Positions 9,248 to 18,027 of a DNA stretch of 64,000 nucleotides are shown here, in pieces. The first letter of the stretch is position 1. Each line of letters starts with the position of its first letter. This DNA is from an uncultured Pseudomonadales bacterium (GTDB lineage: Bacteria > Pseudomonadota > Gammaproteobacteria > Pseudomonadales > Azotimanducaceae): the NCBI GenBank assembly GCA_958296025.1, contig OY282430.1:3648477-3712476 (forward strand), read 5' to 3'. The translations under genes and the position numbers were made by a program. The notes under the pieces were generated by a model, which had not been told where the DNA came from, searched no databases, and worked only from the letters and a program-made list of their open reading frames with translations.

Positions 9248-10432
9248 ATGTTGATTGACCGCCCCCAAGCCATCCGTCGGGTTGCCGACTCGTTCCGCGT
9301 TCATCCGGCCGTGGCCATCGTCGGCCCCCGGCAATGCGGCAAGTCCACGCTGGCGCGGATGCTGGCCGCCAATGAGCAAGAGGTCGCCTTCTTCGACTTG
9401 GAAAGGGCGGTGGACCAGCGCCGTTTGCAGTCTCCGGAACAGGCTCTGTCCCCGCTCACGGGCTTGGTGGTCATCGACGAGGTACAACGCCAACCAGCGC
9501 TGTTCGAGACTTTGCGCGTGTTGCTGGACCGGCCCGATTCCCAAGCCCGCTTCCTGCTGCTCGGCAGCGCTTCGCCAACCCTAGCCCGGAACACATCGGA
9601 AACGCTGGCCGGGCGAGTGGGTTGGGTCGATCTGTCCGGCTTCGACATCGGCGAAGTCTGCCCCGAGGGGCTGCGCGGAGCGACGGATTGGCGCATTCTA
9701 TGGCGACGGGGAGGCTTTCCGCGCAGCTATCTGGCACCGGACGACTCCGCATCGGCACTCTGGCGGGACGACTTCCTGCGCACGTTCCTGGAGCGGGACG
9801 TTCCGCAACTCGGCATCTCCATCCCCGCTGATGCGTTGCGGCGGTTCTGGACCATGACGGCCCATTACCAAGGGCAGGTTTGGAACGCCGCGGAATTCGC
9901 CAGGGCCTTGGGCGCCAGCCAAGCCACCGCCCGCCGCTATCTGGACATTCTCAGCGGCGCCTACATGGTGCGGGTGCTGCCGCCACGGCATGAGAACCTG
10001 AAAAAACGCCAAGTGAAGGCACCCAAGATCTATGTACGCGACGCCGGCCTGCTGCACGCTTTGTTGGAACTGCCGTCCGCGGAGGCGCTGTTAGGGCATC
10101 CTAAGGTGGGCGCGTCATTCGAAGGGTTCGCCATCGAGCAGATTCTCTCGCACTCCGGCCTGCGCACTGCCAGCTTTTGGGCCACCCACGGCGGCGCCGA
10201 ACTGGACCTGATGGTGACGGTCAGGGGGCGGCGGTACGGGTTCGAGTTCAAGCACAGCGACGCCCCCGGCACCACCCGCTCCATGCGGGTGGCGGTGCAG
10301 GACTTGCAACTCGAACACCTGTGGATCGTTTACCCGGGTGACGAAGCCTATTCGCTGGACGAGCGGATATCGGCCCTGCCCATCGGCGCAATTCCCCGGT
10401 TTCTCGATGATTTAATGAAGGAGAGGCGCTGA
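9248..10432 (+). CDS. AAA_14/DUF4143 ATPase
   Basis: This is a P-loop ATPase of the AAA_14 + DUF4143 family. Walker A is GPRQCGKST, near residue 27 from ATG 9248. Walker B is LVVIDEVQR. The C-terminal DUF4143 domain has YVRDAGLLHALL and the nuclease-like end GGAELDLMV...YGFEFKHSD. TTG 9212 also opens the frame, but those codons overlap the predicted promoter, so ATG 9248 is preferred. Members are widespread as solitary genes, often in accessory DNA, and their biochemical role is not settled. A second, divergent member is at 18028-19209 in this window. Confidence 0.85.
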   Translation: MLIDRPQAIRRVADSFRVHPAVAIVGPRQCGKSTLARMLAANEQEVAFFDLERAVDQRRLQSPEQALSPLTGLVVIDEVQRQPALFETLRVLLDRPDSQARFLLLGSASPTLARNTSETLAGRVGWVDLSGFDIGEVCPEGLRGATDWRILWRRGGFPRSYLAPDDSASALWRDDFLRTFLERDVPQLGISIPADALRRFWTMTAHYQGQVWNAAEFARALGASQATARRYLDILSGAYMVRVLPPRHENLKKRQVKAPKIYVRDAGLLHALLELPSAEALLGHPKVGASFEGFAIEQILSHSGLRTASFWATHGGAELDLMVTVRGRRYGFEFKHSDAPGTTRSMRVAVQDLQLEHLWIVYPGDEAYSLDERISALPIGAIPRFLDDLMKERR

Positions 10433-10456
10433 TAATCTTTAGCGTTTGGCGGCTTC

Positions 10457-11404
10457 TCAACCCCCACCGTCGCTTCCATATAGGTCAAATCGAGAGGGCG
10501 CTGCGGGCTCTTGGACGTCGGCGGACGGTCGAGGGTCGGGCCGCCTAGCTCCCTTCGGCGCATCCTCCCGCACCCGCAGGAAGCTGGCAAAGCGCGGGAT
10601 GCCGTTGCCCGTGAAGCCGTAGTGCTTATAGGTGACCGTCGCTCCCAAGGGCGGCGGATGCCGGCGCTGTTCGTCGGTGAATCCGGTGCCTAGGCGGAAG
10701 CGGCGGCCATCCGGCATTTCCACCAGTAGGGCGCCGAGCATTCCGGCGTACTTACCCTTGCCGGGGAGATGGCCGATCACTTTGGCTTCCGCGTCTTGGT
10801 GGAGCTTCAGTTTCAGCAAGTCGTCGCTGCGCCCGGCGCGGTGCAGGGAACTGCCTTTGCGCAGCATCAGCCCCTCGCCTCCTTCGGCGGTCACGCGACG
10901 CAGCACCACCATCAACTCGCGGCGGTCCGCCACGCGGAACTGCTCCACCAGAGCGATGTAGGGCGAGCCGATGGTGGCGAACAGCTCCCTCATGCGCCCC
11001 AGGCGTCCGTCGAAATCCGCCGGGTGGGCCGGCAAATCGAAAGCCATAAAGCGTACCCGCCGCCAGCCTTCCTCGTCCGGGGCGTGGCGACGCACCAGCC
11101 CCGACAGCGTCTCGAAGGCACCGCGTTCCATCCAAAGCTCGCCATCCAAGGGAACGGGAGGAAACCCCTCGGTGAACCAGGGCGGGGCGGAGAAGCGGAT
11201 GCCTCGGCGGGAGTACAGCGCCGTGCCGTCCCACAGGGCGCGAACGCCGTCCAGCTTCTCGCTGATCCAATACCTAGCAGGATCCACCTCGTCGCGGTAC
11301 GGGTTGGCCAATGCCAGCGGAGGCGGCACCCGTTCGCTCGCCACGACAGCCCAAGACGGGAGGAGGAGTAGGAATAAGAAAATTTTGCCAAGAGAAGTGC
11401 CCAT
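10457..11404 (-). CDS. Exported ATP-dependent DNA ligase (LigE type)
   Basis: This is a minimal ATP-dependent DNA ligase with an N-terminal signal peptide (GKIFLFLLLLPSWAVVAS, residues 6-23), so it probably acts in the periplasm. The nucleotidyltransferase motif SEKLDGVRALWDG places the AMP-accepting Lys at K50. ELWMERG, EGLMLR and LLKLKLHQDAEAKV are further ligase motifs, and an OB domain follows to FLRVRED (about 280). About 30 extra residues rich in Pro/Arg/Asp end the protein. LigE enzymes occur in Gram-negative bacteria such as Neisseria and Haemophilus, where roles in competence or biofilm DNA have been proposed. The DprA-like gene 1.5 kb away may be coincidental. Confidence 0.87.
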   Translation of the reverse strand: MGTSLGKIFLFLLLLPSWAVVASERVPPPLALANPYRDEVDPARYWISEKLDGVRALWDGTALYSRRGIRFSAPPWFTEGFPPVPLDGELWMERGAFETLSGLVRRHAPDEEGWRRVRFMAFDLPAHPADFDGRLGRMRELFATIGSPYIALVEQFRVADRRELMVVLRRVTAEGGEGLMLRKGSSLHRAGRSDDLLKLKLHQDAEAKVIGHLPGKGKYAGMLGALLVEMPDGRRFRLGTGFTDEQRRHPPPLGATVTYKHYGFTGNGIPRFASFLRVREDAPKGARRPDPRPSADVQEPAAPSRFDLYGSDGGG

Positions 11405-11701
11405 GATGAACTCCGTATCGCTGCAAGGAAGCCATCATCCCCCGGGCTTTCGCCATTGGCTATGGGCAGAATTCCCCGTGTCTTGTGAGACATCGACCAT
11501 TGATCGCCGCCGGCTGCAATTCTGTTCCAGAGTGTGCGGATTCATTTACATTTAACGCTTCCCGTCGCCGGCGACATGACGGACGCCACCTTCGCACCGA
11601 CAGGCTCCCTTTGACCGCCCCTCCCCAAGTTGCTAACTTGCCGCCCCAGAGGGGTGTTCCACTAGCTCCTGAAATGCAGGAATGAATCGACAGAGGAAAA
11701 C

Positions 11702-12940
11702 ATGAGAGTTGAAAAACTCAAGCCCAGAGAGGTTCGCTATGGCGGCGCCATGTACGGTCAGGAGGAAATCGACCGCGTACACGCCGTGCTCGCCGACCCA
11801 ATGGGGTTGATTCCGGGACGGCATGTGGTGGAGTTCGAGCAGCGCGTTGCCGGCTACATGGGCAAGAAACACGGCGTGATGGTCAACTCCGGATCATCCG
11901 CGCTGATGGTGGCCATGCGCCTGCTGAACCTTCCGGAGGACTCGGAGATCATTACGCCCGCTCTGACTTTTTCGACCGACGTTGCGAGCATCTACCACGC
12001 CGGCCATCGACCGGTGTTTCTCGACGTTGGTCTGAGCGACTATCAGATGCTGGTGGATCAGGTGGAGGATGTCATCGGGTCGAGCACCCGCGCCATGCTC
12101 GTGCCGGACCTTGTTGGCGGTGTTGGCGACTGGGACCGCCTGCGCGAGATCGCGGACCGTCACAACCTCAAATTGATTCACGATTCTTGCGACACGCTCG
12201 GCGGCTCGTTGCGTGGTACGAAAACCGCTACCCGCTCGGATATCTCGGTGACGAGTTTTTCCATTTACCACATCATCACCGCCCTCGGTAACGGCGGCAT
12301 GGTTTTCTTCGATGATGACAGCTTGCTGGACGCGGCGCTGTCGCTGCGCGCCTGGGGCCGCTCGTCCGAGAAGTACATGTTCGGCACCAAGGTGGCGGAA
12401 AGCGACGGGCGTTTCCTCGAGACGATGGACGGTGTGGACTACGACTCACTGTTCATCTTCGAGGACATGGCCTACGGCTTCATCCCGAATGAGGCGGGAG
12501 CGGCGTTCGGCATCGGACAGATGAATCGCATTGAGGAGCTATGGCAGTTGCGCAACGCACGCTTCCAGCAATACTACGGGTTCTTCGACAACCATGCGGA
12601 CCAGTTCATCGTGCCGACGCTGCTGCCGGAAACGGAAACCACCTGGATTTGCTTCCCGGTGCAGATCCGCCCGGAAACGGGCTGGAACCGCAAGAAGCTG
12701 CAGATCCACCTTGAAGACAGCGGTGTGTTCTCCCGCGTGATCTTCTCCGGCAACATCACCCGTCACCCCATGCTCAAAGGACGCAACGATTTCCGCGTGC
12801 ATCCAGAGGGGCTCGCCAACTGTGATCAGATCATGGAAAACGGCATCATGCTGCCTTGCCACCCGACCATGACGGATGAGGATTGCGGGTACGTGCAGCA
12901 GGTGCTGCAGGAGTTCATCGACGCCGACGGCAACCCGTAG
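11702..12940 (+). CDS. DegT/DnrJ-family PLP enzyme, likely NDP-sugar 3-dehydratase type
   Basis: This is a fold-type I PLP enzyme of the DegT/DnrJ/EryC1/StrS family (412 residues). The cofactor loop GSSALMVAM (64-72) and D161 in HDSCDTLGG are in place. The Schiff-base Lys position is occupied by His190 in SFSIYHIITALGNGGM. His for Lys is the mark of the CDP-4-keto-6-deoxyglucose 3-dehydratase (E1/ColD) branch, which uses PLP or PMP without an internal aldimine. The protein therefore more likely catalyses C3 deoxygenation or a related step than transamination. Start ATG 11702 follows AGAGGAAA. No sugar nucleotide genes are nearby, and a DprA-like gene follows 23 bases downstream, perhaps in the same operon. 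Confidence 0.82.
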   Translation: MRVEKLKPREVRYGGAMYGQEEIDRVHAVLADPMGLIPGRHVVEFEQRVAGYMGKKHGVMVNSGSSALMVAMRLLNLPEDSEIITPALTFSTDVASIYHAGHRPVFLDVGLSDYQMLVDQVEDVIGSSTRAMLVPDLVGGVGDWDRLREIADRHNLKLIHDSCDTLGGSLRGTKTATRSDISVTSFSIYHIITALGNGGMVFFDDDSLLDAALSLRAWGRSSEKYMFGTKVAESDGRFLETMDGVDYDSLFIFEDMAYGFIPNEAGAAFGIGQMNRIEELWQLRNARFQQYYGFFDNHADQFIVPTLLPETETTWICFPVQIRPETGWNRKKLQIHLEDSGVFSRVIFSGNITRHPMLKGRNDFRVHPEGLANCDQIMENGIMLPCHPTMTDEDCGYVQQVLQEFIDADGNP

Positions 12941-12963
12941 AGCGTCGTTCAAGGAAGGTTGGC

Positions 12964-13941
12964 GTGAACGAGAACATCCAGCAAGAGTCCTACCCGCGGA
13001 TGCCCAAAATCCGCGGTTTCGAGCAGGCGAGTTTACCGCTAGGCGGCCACGAATGGACCGGGTTCAATGCCGTGTCGCCCTTCACCGAAATGGGGGCCTA
13101 CGAGGCTATTTGGGCCGAAGAGAAGGTGTCCTTCAAGATGCTCTCGGAGCGCTTTTCCGCGCATCCAGGCAGCACCCCATCAAGCTTCGTCTCCCCCGCC
13201 AAGACGGAAGAGTACGCTCATTCGGTCATGGCCAGCTTCGCTGAGGCCGGAATCAGCCGATTTGGCGTGAGGCTGAACGGCGCAGCTGAGTACCTGGAGA
13301 AACTAAGGGATGCCGCCCACCCAGTGGAGTTGCTGTACTTTGTCGGCCATTGGGACTTGGCTTGGTCGCCATCGGTGGCCGTTGTCGGTACCCGTCACCC
13401 CACCAACGAGGGGCTTGTCCGAGCCCGGAAGCTGGTTAAATCGCTGGTGGAGGACGACTTCACGGTGGTGTCCGGGTTGGCGGCGGGCGTCGATACGGCT
13501 GCGCACAGGGCCGCGATGGATTACGGCGGGCGCACCATAGCCTTGCTAGGAACGCCGCTGTCGAAAAGTTACCCTTTGGAGAACGCGGAGCTGCAACGGG
13601 CGATCGGGGAAGACTATCTCGTCGTCAGCCAAGTGCCAGTGAAGCGCTACGAGATGCAGACCTTTAAGGGCAACCGCTACTTCTTCCCGGAACGCAACAT
13701 AACCATGTCGGCGCTTACGGACGCCACCGTGATCGTCGAGGCCGGGGAGACATCGGGAACGCTCATCCAAGCACGGGCGGCGCTGGAGCAGGGCCGAAAG
13801 CTGTTCGTGCTGGAAAGTTGCTTCGGGCGCGGATTACGCTGGCCGGAGCGGTTGACGGCAAAGGGTGCCGTGCGGGTGAAGGACTATGGCGACATCGCAG
13901 AGCAGCTTCGTAGTGCGTCTAACGGCAATGCCGCCGACTAG
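12964..13941 (+). CDS. DprA/Smf-like Rossmann-fold protein
   Basis: This 325-residue DNA-processing-protein-A homologue has VVGTRHPT (140-147), SGLAAGVDTAAHRAA (170-184), RYFFPERN (238-245) and ATVIVEAGETSGTLIQA (254-270), the conserved DprA Rossmann signature. The N-terminal about 120 residues are not the usual SAM or HhH domains, and there is no C-terminal winged helix. GTG 12964 is chosen because AAGGAAGG lies just upstream; the longer ORF from 12883 overlaps the previous gene. Canonical DprA loads RecA on incoming DNA. Divergent stand-alone homologues like this one are often found in defence islands, and the function here is not established. Confidence 0.85.
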   Translation: MNENIQQESYPRMPKIRGFEQASLPLGGHEWTGFNAVSPFTEMGAYEAIWAEEKVSFKMLSERFSAHPGSTPSSFVSPAKTEEYAHSVMASFAEAGISRFGVRLNGAAEYLEKLRDAAHPVELLYFVGHWDLAWSPSVAVVGTRHPTNEGLVRARKLVKSLVEDDFTVVSGLAAGVDTAAHRAAMDYGGRTIALLGTPLSKSYPLENAELQRAIGEDYLVVSQVPVKRYEMQTFKGNRYFFPERNITMSALTDATVIVEAGETSGTLIQARAALEQGRKLFVLESCFGRGLRWPERLTAKGAVRVKDYGDIAEQLRSASNGNAAD

Positions 13942-13982
13942 CGGCGATACTTTGCATTCGAGAGGACGATCGAGTCGCGGAG

Positions 13983-15863
13983 TTAGTCGCATTGCACCAC
14001 ATCGCAAAACACCATCTCCCACCCATGAAACACCACCACTAGCCCCGTGAACGCCACGGATGAATACATCCGCCCCAACCGCTCGTCCGCCAAGTAGCGT
14101 CGCAACTGCCCCTCCGCTTCTTGAATCGCCGCCTGCACCCTGACTTCACTGGCGTCTTCGCTGCGCTTGAGGTACTTCAGCTCGATCAGATAGCCGTGGC
14201 GCAGTTCCGGGTGTTGCGCGATGAGGGGCTCCAGGCAGATGTCCGCAAAGCCCTTGTTGAGTTCCGGCTCCGTGCGGAGCAGGAAGTGCCGGGACACGCC
14301 CAGATAGGCGGCGAGGAAACCTTGGATGACCTTTTCCCCGTCCAAATAGTCACGGATGCCGGTTTGCTCGGCGACGGCGTTGCCCAGGAACTCGAAGACG
14401 GGCCGCCATTCGCCCTTGAAGGCCATGCGCCACAGCAAATCGGCGAGCGCAAGCATGTCCACCGAAAGCACCCCAACGTCGTCGTAGGCGTCCCGCAGGT
14501 GGCCGTGCATCAGTTGCCTCACCGTCTGGTTGGGAATGTGCAGCCGGGTCCTCCCAGCCACCGCCTCCCGGATGCTCAGCAGGCCGAAGTAGTGCAGCAG
14601 GGAGAGGAAGTTGTCGCGCCGGTCCAGACGTTCCAAAGGGAAGCTGGTCTGGATTTCGGCGTCCGCCTGGCCCTCACCCACGACTTGCCGCAGCAGATCG
14701 AAGTTGCCGTTCAGGCGCACCGCGTCGGCGGCCTCTTGCATGTGAGGGGCGTCCCCTCGCGCACCCTGGCTAAAGGCCCCCATTCGCCGACTGACGGTCA
14801 GGAGATGGCGTAGCTTGCCGTAGTCAATGCGCACGTTGTCGTCGATTAGTGAGTCCGGCATCGGTTTGTTCGGGATGGCCGCGTCCAAGAAGTAAAGCAC
14901 CATGTCCGTGTTGTAAACGGTCTCCTCCGCGCTCTTGGCGAAGCGGTAGCCATCGTACCATTCGCGCATGACGTCCAGCGTGGTTTCCAAGCCTAGATCT
15001 ATCGCGCCGGCTTCGCGGTAGGTCTGAAGCAGGCCACGCACCTCCGCCTCGGTGAAGCCAAGCACGGCGTTGAACTCCGGCCGCAGGCTGATGTTCTTGC
15101 CGATGTTGAAGCCGCTGGTGACGTCGTCCAAGGTGACGGGCGACACGCCGGTGATGAATAGCCGCTCCAAGCCACCTGCCTGCCCAGCCCCGGCTTTCAG
15201 CGCAGCGAAGAAATTGCGGTAAAAGCCGCCGCCGTGGGTGAAGGAGTGGTACGCCTCCACGCCTCTGTGCGCCAGCAGGGTATTAGCAAAGTTGTCATAC
15301 TCGTCAATCAGAAAGCAGAGCGGAATGCCCTGCTCGGCAGCGTACTCGAACAGTTCGCTGAACTTGCCGCCTATGGAGGTCGGTGCGAGGATTCGGCGCA
15401 CAGCCTCTTCGTGGAACAAATCCGCGTTGCGTCGCAGCGCCCCGCGCAACTTGATGTCACAGTATTCCTCAAAGCGTCCCTCCAAAGTCTCCAATGCGTC
15501 GTTGACTGCGGAAAAGTCAAAGCGCAAAACCACATAGCTATGGCGCTTTTCGGTGGGACTGCGCCCAATGTCGGTGCCCCCGAAGACCTGCTCGAACTCA
15601 TCGGCCCATCTACGGTCGTAGTAGTGCTCCAGCAGGGACACCCAGCAGGACTTGCCGAAGCGCCGGGGACGAATCAGAATGGTGAAGCGCTCATCCTCCA
15701 ACGGGCGGATGAAGCGCGTTTTGTCCACATAGAGACGACCCTCAAGCCGAATGGCCCGAAAATCGGCCCAGCCGTAGGGAATGAGGGGATAAGGAGCGGA
15801 CACGGTGGTTCCACGGCAGCCTGCCACGGGCTTGACTGTACCCACTAAGGACCGCCCGCTCAA
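13983..15863 (-). CDS. AAA-ATPase-like / PD-(D/E)XK nuclease fusion protein
   Basis: This has the AAA-ATPase_like (PF09820) + PDDEXK_9 (PF08011) architecture. The N-terminus reads IPYGWADFRAIRLEG..YVDKTRFI, then Walker A RPRRFGKS, then FLIDEYDN and GVSPVTLDDVTSGFNI. The C-terminal third carries a nuclease-type fold, with 'Y-L-I-E-L-K' (about residue 565) as the probable E-x-K. Start: GTG 15803 gives the usual family N-terminus; ATG 15863 adds 20 residues. These genes are frequent in host-associated and gut bacteria, often in many copies, and their cellular function is unknown. It is convergent with the DprA-like gene. Confidence 0.85.
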   Translation of the reverse strand: MSGRSLVGTVKPVAGCRGTTVSAPYPLIPYGWADFRAIRLEGRLYVDKTRFIRPLEDERFTILIRPRRFGKSCWVSLLEHYYDRRWADEFEQVFGGTDIGRSPTEKRHSYVVLRFDFSAVNDALETLEGRFEEYCDIKLRGALRRNADLFHEEAVRRILAPTSIGGKFSELFEYAAEQGIPLCFLIDEYDNFANTLLAHRGVEAYHSFTHGGGFYRNFFAALKAGAGQAGGLERLFITGVSPVTLDDVTSGFNIGKNISLRPEFNAVLGFTEAEVRGLLQTYREAGAIDLGLETTLDVMREWYDGYRFAKSAEETVYNTDMVLYFLDAAIPNKPMPDSLIDDNVRIDYGKLRHLLTVSRRMGAFSQGARGDAPHMQEAADAVRLNGNFDLLRQVVGEGQADAEIQTSFPLERLDRRDNFLSLLHYFGLLSIREAVAGRTRLHIPNQTVRQLMHGHLRDAYDDVGVLSVDMLALADLLWRMAFKGEWRPVFEFLGNAVAEQTGIRDYLDGEKVIQGFLAAYLGVSRHFLLRTEPELNKGFADICLEPLIAQHPELRHGYLIELKYLKRSEDASEVRVQAAIQEAEGQLRRYLADERLGRMYSSVAFTGLVVVFHGWEMVFCDVVQCD

Positions 15864-16132
15864 GGGCGGTGTATGAGACGCCTCTAATCCCCCAATAAGG
15901 ATCTGCTGGGCGAAGTTTGAGGGGGTTTGGCGGCGGGTCGAGCTGACGCCAAGGTCCGGCGAGGCGTTTGTTGGGCGTTGCGGCTGGTGCGGTACTTCTA
16001 GCGCCGCCGCCTCGCCACCAGCGCCGCTTAGCCGGCGGCATACGTTGGCAAGGAGGTTGCGCAGGCCGCGGGCGGGATAGGCGTTGGCAAAAAAACAGCG
16101 TTCCAGAACGTCGCGCCGGGGAGGGCGGATTC

Positions 16133-17599
16133 TTACCCAGACGCCCCCTTCAACGCCGCCTGAATCCCTTCCAGCTTGCTACGGTTAAGCCGGTAGCCGC
16201 GCAGCAAGGCCAAACCGGGCAGCGCCAGCAGCGCTGTCACCGGGCCGGTGATAACGGCGAGCAGCAGCAGGGTGTCCGCTGGAATGTCGGCGGCGGTGCG
16301 CACGGCGCTGCCGGTGGGCCAGTCGATCAGGGTCAGGACCAATCCGGCGAAGAAGGAGCCCAAGGCCGCTGAACATTTGACCGCGAAGGCTGATGCGCCG
16401 AAGAACACTCCCTCCTGGCGCCGCCCGGTCTGCAACTCGTTTTCGTCGGCGATGTCGGCCATGGCGGTGCCGATGCCGACGATCAATTGGGCGATGGTGG
16501 CGCCGGCGAAGATGGTGATGAGCGTCAGGAAGTTCGCCAACGCCCAGGAGCCGGGCGGCGGTGACCAGCCGGCCAGATACAGCAAAACCGGCAAGGCGTA
16601 AATGACCATCCAGCAGAAGCCGCCGACGATCATCGCGTCCCGCTTGTCCAGCCACGCGAAGAACGGGCGGGCGACGGCGTAGCCCAGCATGCTGCCAACC
16701 GGCCCGGCCACCAGAGCGATCAGAATCTGGAAGCGGTTCAGGCCCCAGAAGAAGGTGTACATGTGCAGCCCGGTGGCCGTTGCGACGCCGAAGGCGACGA
16801 TGATGACGATGAAGCCGAGCATCATCCAACGGAACGAAGGGTTCTGCATGGCCAGCCAGGCTTCCAGCAGCACGTCCGAGGGGCGCACCCGCCGCTCATG
16901 GGCTTGGGCTTGCGGCAGATGAGGTATGCGGCTGCGGGTGCCGAAGGCGGTGAGCAGAATGCTCGCCACCATGATCAAGCCAAGGGTCAGGGCGTAGGGC
17001 GGGTAGGCCGCCGGGTTGGTCTGCCCGTTGGGAAACTCCGGCGAGGAGGCGAAGAAAACGCCAAAGCCGAGGGCGTAAACCAGAATGTAGCCCACCGCAC
17101 CGAAAAAGTGGCGGATGGCCACCAGCGCAGTGCGCTGGTCATAATCCTCGGACAACTCCGCCCCCAAGGCCATGTGCGGCACATGGTAGAGGGTCATGGA
17201 CGCCCGGGTGAGGATGGTGGCCAGCAGCATCCAGGCGAACAGGCCGCCGTGCCCCACTTCATCGACCCGCACCCAGGGTGCGAACAGGAGGAAGAAGCTG
17301 ACGCCAAGGGGCGCCGCGGAGGCGTACATGAAGGGATGGCGGCGCCCACGCGGGCCGCGCCAGCGGTCCGATACGCTGCCGGCGATGGGGTCCGTCACCG
17401 CGTCAAAGATCAACGCCAAGGCGATGGCCAGGCCGGCCAAGTCCCCGGACAACCCCAACACTTGGTTGTAGTAGAACAGCAGGAAGGTGCTGAAGCTGCA
17501 CGTCTTGATGCCCTCGGCGATCTGCCCGACGCCGAAGTTGAGCTTGACCGCGGCGCTGAGCGGGGAAACGCCCACAGCCCTGTTCATAGCCGTTTTCAT
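16133..17599 (-). CDS. GPH-family (MFS_2) sugar:cation symporter-like transporter
   Basis: This 488-residue polytopic membrane protein is related to MelB/GPH symporters. It has twelve likely membrane segments, with FDAVTDPIAGSVSDRWRGPRGRRHPFMY (about 66-93), the classic MFS_2 loop D-x-x-x-D-P-x-x-G-x-x-S-D-R, and YHVPHMALGAELSEDYDQRT (about 138-157). The substrate cannot be read from the sequence. No sugar-catabolic genes flank it. Confidence 0.88.
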   Translation of the reverse strand: MKTAMNRAVGVSPLSAAVKLNFGVGQIAEGIKTCSFSTFLLFYYNQVLGLSGDLAGLAIALALIFDAVTDPIAGSVSDRWRGPRGRRHPFMYASAAPLGVSFFLLFAPWVRVDEVGHGGLFAWMLLATILTRASMTLYHVPHMALGAELSEDYDQRTALVAIRHFFGAVGYILVYALGFGVFFASSPEFPNGQTNPAAYPPYALTLGLIMVASILLTAFGTRSRIPHLPQAQAHERRVRPSDVLLEAWLAMQNPSFRWMMLGFIVIIVAFGVATATGLHMYTFFWGLNRFQILIALVAGPVGSMLGYAVARPFFAWLDKRDAMIVGGFCWMVIYALPVLLYLAGWSPPPGSWALANFLTLITIFAGATIAQLIVGIGTAMADIADENELQTGRRQEGVFFGASAFAVKCSAALGSFFAGLVLTLIDWPTGSAVRTAADIPADTLLLLAVITGPVTALLALPGLALLRGYRLNRSKLEGIQAALKGASG

Positions 17600-18027
17600 G
17601 GCTCCATAGGGTAAAAAAATATGCCAATTAAATCAAATTGTTATGAATTCAGCACCCTGAGTTTCGGGTGTTCCAAGCCCGCTCTGCGGTGCGCCGGAAA
17701 TCCATTTTTTCGGCGGAGAAATGAGGAAAATAGGCGAAAATGAAAATAGTATGGATTGTCCCAGCCTAACCCGTTGATGCGCTTGGCGTTTTTTTTCTCG
17801 CCCCAATTTGCGGCTTGGCGCCGCCGATTTTCGGCGCTTTTTTCTGTATTCTTCGGGGCCTCACTAGTCGGCGCTTCAAGCCAAAGACGGTGTTATTCTC
17901 CTCGGCAGGGCGAAAGCGCAGCTTGCATGGAGCGCCGGCTAGTTGAGGCCAACTGGCTACTAAGCTACCTCACGGATCACTGCTCCGTTACGGTCGCTAA
18001 CCGCCTTCCAACACCGCCAAGCCTAAA
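17600..18027. other. Gene-free 428-base stretch
   Basis: This lies between the start of the transporter and the 3' end of the DUF4143 gene. The first about 150 bases are AT-rich, as expected for the transporter's promoter region. A plus-strand ORF (17756-18115) is Cys/Arg/Ser-rich, matches nothing recognised and overlaps the ATPase gene, so it is not called. No terminator or repeat is evident. Confidence 0.5.
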
